Shown here in pieces: positions 44,513-45,000 of a DNA stretch of 45,000 bases. The notes below the pieces were generated by a model. The model saw only the letters and a list, made by a program, of their open reading frames with translations, had not been told where the DNA came from and ran no database searches. The position numbers and the translations under genes were made by a program. Numbering within the stretch: position 1 is the stretch's first letter; the number at the start of each line of letters is the position of its first letter. Source of the stretch: Stramonita haemastoma. Its lineage: Eukaryota; Mollusca; Gastropoda; Neogastropoda; Muricidae. Where the stretch lies: assembly GCA_030674155.1 (NCBI GenBank), contig CM060335.1, forward strand, positions 47,563,623-47,608,622, in the 5' to 3' direction.

Positions 44513-45000
44513 TACTGTTCTTGCAAATAATGAAAAAAGCCTCTGTAAAATATTCAAACATTGTTCTTGCAAATACTGAAAAAGTCTCTGTAATACATTC
44601 ACACACTGTTCTAGCACACACTGAAAAAAGCCTCTGTAAAATATTCACACACTCTTCTGACACAAATATAAAAAAAATTCTTTATAAAACATTCACACAC
44701 TATTCTAGCACACACTGAAAAAAGTGTCTGTAAATAATCGCACATAGTTTTCATATACATCGAAAAAAAATTCAATGAATATTTATTTATTTATCTATCT
44801 ATTCATTTACTCTTTTATATCGAGGTATAATGGAATAAGCACTCATGTGCTTTTTTACATCCAGTGTCGGTGTGTATGCAGTTTTGTAAAGTTTTTTTTA
44901 AATGTAATTCTTGTTACACTTCGCCATGATTAGTCTTCTCACACACTGGAAAAGTCTGTGAAAAATATTCGCACGCATACAACGTAAAATATGTAAACAA
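44513..45000 (+). repeat. Minisatellite, unit about 54 bp, interrupted by a SINE-1 tail
   Basis: Units contain TGTTCTTGCAAATACTGAAA, AAAGCCTCTGTAAAATATTC and ACACACT. They recur at about 44513, 44566, 44607, 44651 and 44698, and the pattern returns at 44932-44985 (CACACACTGGAAAAGTCTGT). It probably continues past the window end. Confidence 0.8.
44805..44892 (-). mobile_element. SINE-1 3' end, truncated, inside the 54-bp array
   Basis: Complement of TCTTTTATATCGAGGTATAA through ACATCCAGTGTCGGTGTG and GCAGTTTTGTAAA. Only the last part of the element is present, as in a 5'-truncated insertion. Confidence 0.8.

Overview
The window is nuclear DNA from an animal, most likely a mollusc and probably a marine gastropod. 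The evidence is one intron-containing glycosyltransferase gene with GT-AG splice sites, several families of tRNA-derived SINEs, 3' ends of non-LTR retrotransposons, a piggyBac-derived element, an LTR fragment with a tRNA-Leu primer-binding site, and a very high load of microsatellites and minisatellites. The placement is an inference from SINE and transposon style; no species-diagnostic gene is present. There is no operon, CRISPR array, rRNA gene or convincing functional tRNA gene.

Genes. The only confidently recognised gene is on the minus strand at 36342-32161. It is a GT31-family beta-1,3-galactosyltransferase-like enzyme in two coding exons (about 36342-35494 and 32626-32161) separated by a 2,867-bp intron holding two SINE-1 copies, a tRNA-headed SINE, a LINE 3' end and long CA tracts. 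Its first exon changes reading frame several times: twice at homopolymer runs (an A run and a C run) and otherwise within a 36-bp stem repeat. Assembly or sequencing error therefore looks likelier than gene death. Weak candidate exons lie on the minus strand at 11121-11314, 14370-14511, 15425-15460 and 15864-16019. They have plausible splice sites but no recognised product.

Layout. 1-3.9 kb: degenerate minisatellite, SINEs, GT/GA tracts and a G54 homopolymer. 5.6-8.7 kb: a 3-kb GAT-rich array whose plus strand reads as an Asp/Gly/Asn/Glu repeat (D-D-G-D-V-N-A-E), open for 614 codons. 8.9-14.3 kb: simple repeats and SINE fragments. 14.3-16.4 kb: candidate exons and a four-copy tandem repeat. 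16.4-22.4 kb: T-rich DNA, several minisatellites, an array of about 18 U1-like 5' splice-site motifs on the minus strand, and a long pyrimidine tract. 22.4-25.1 kb: a satellite-like array invaded by two LINE 3' ends and one SINE. 25.1-27.9 kb: four SINE copies. 27.9-32.0 kb: one old 38-41-bp minisatellite split by a LINE, an LTR fragment and a SINE. 32.2-36.3 kb: the GT31 gene. 36.5-45 kb: more minisatellites (32, 33 and about 54 bp) and a SINE split at TTAA by a 1.1-kb piggyBac derivative.

No multi-gene system was found. The most interesting items are the acidic repeat frame, the nested-insertion chronologies, the shared SINE/LINE 3' tail, and the frame breaks in the GT31 gene.
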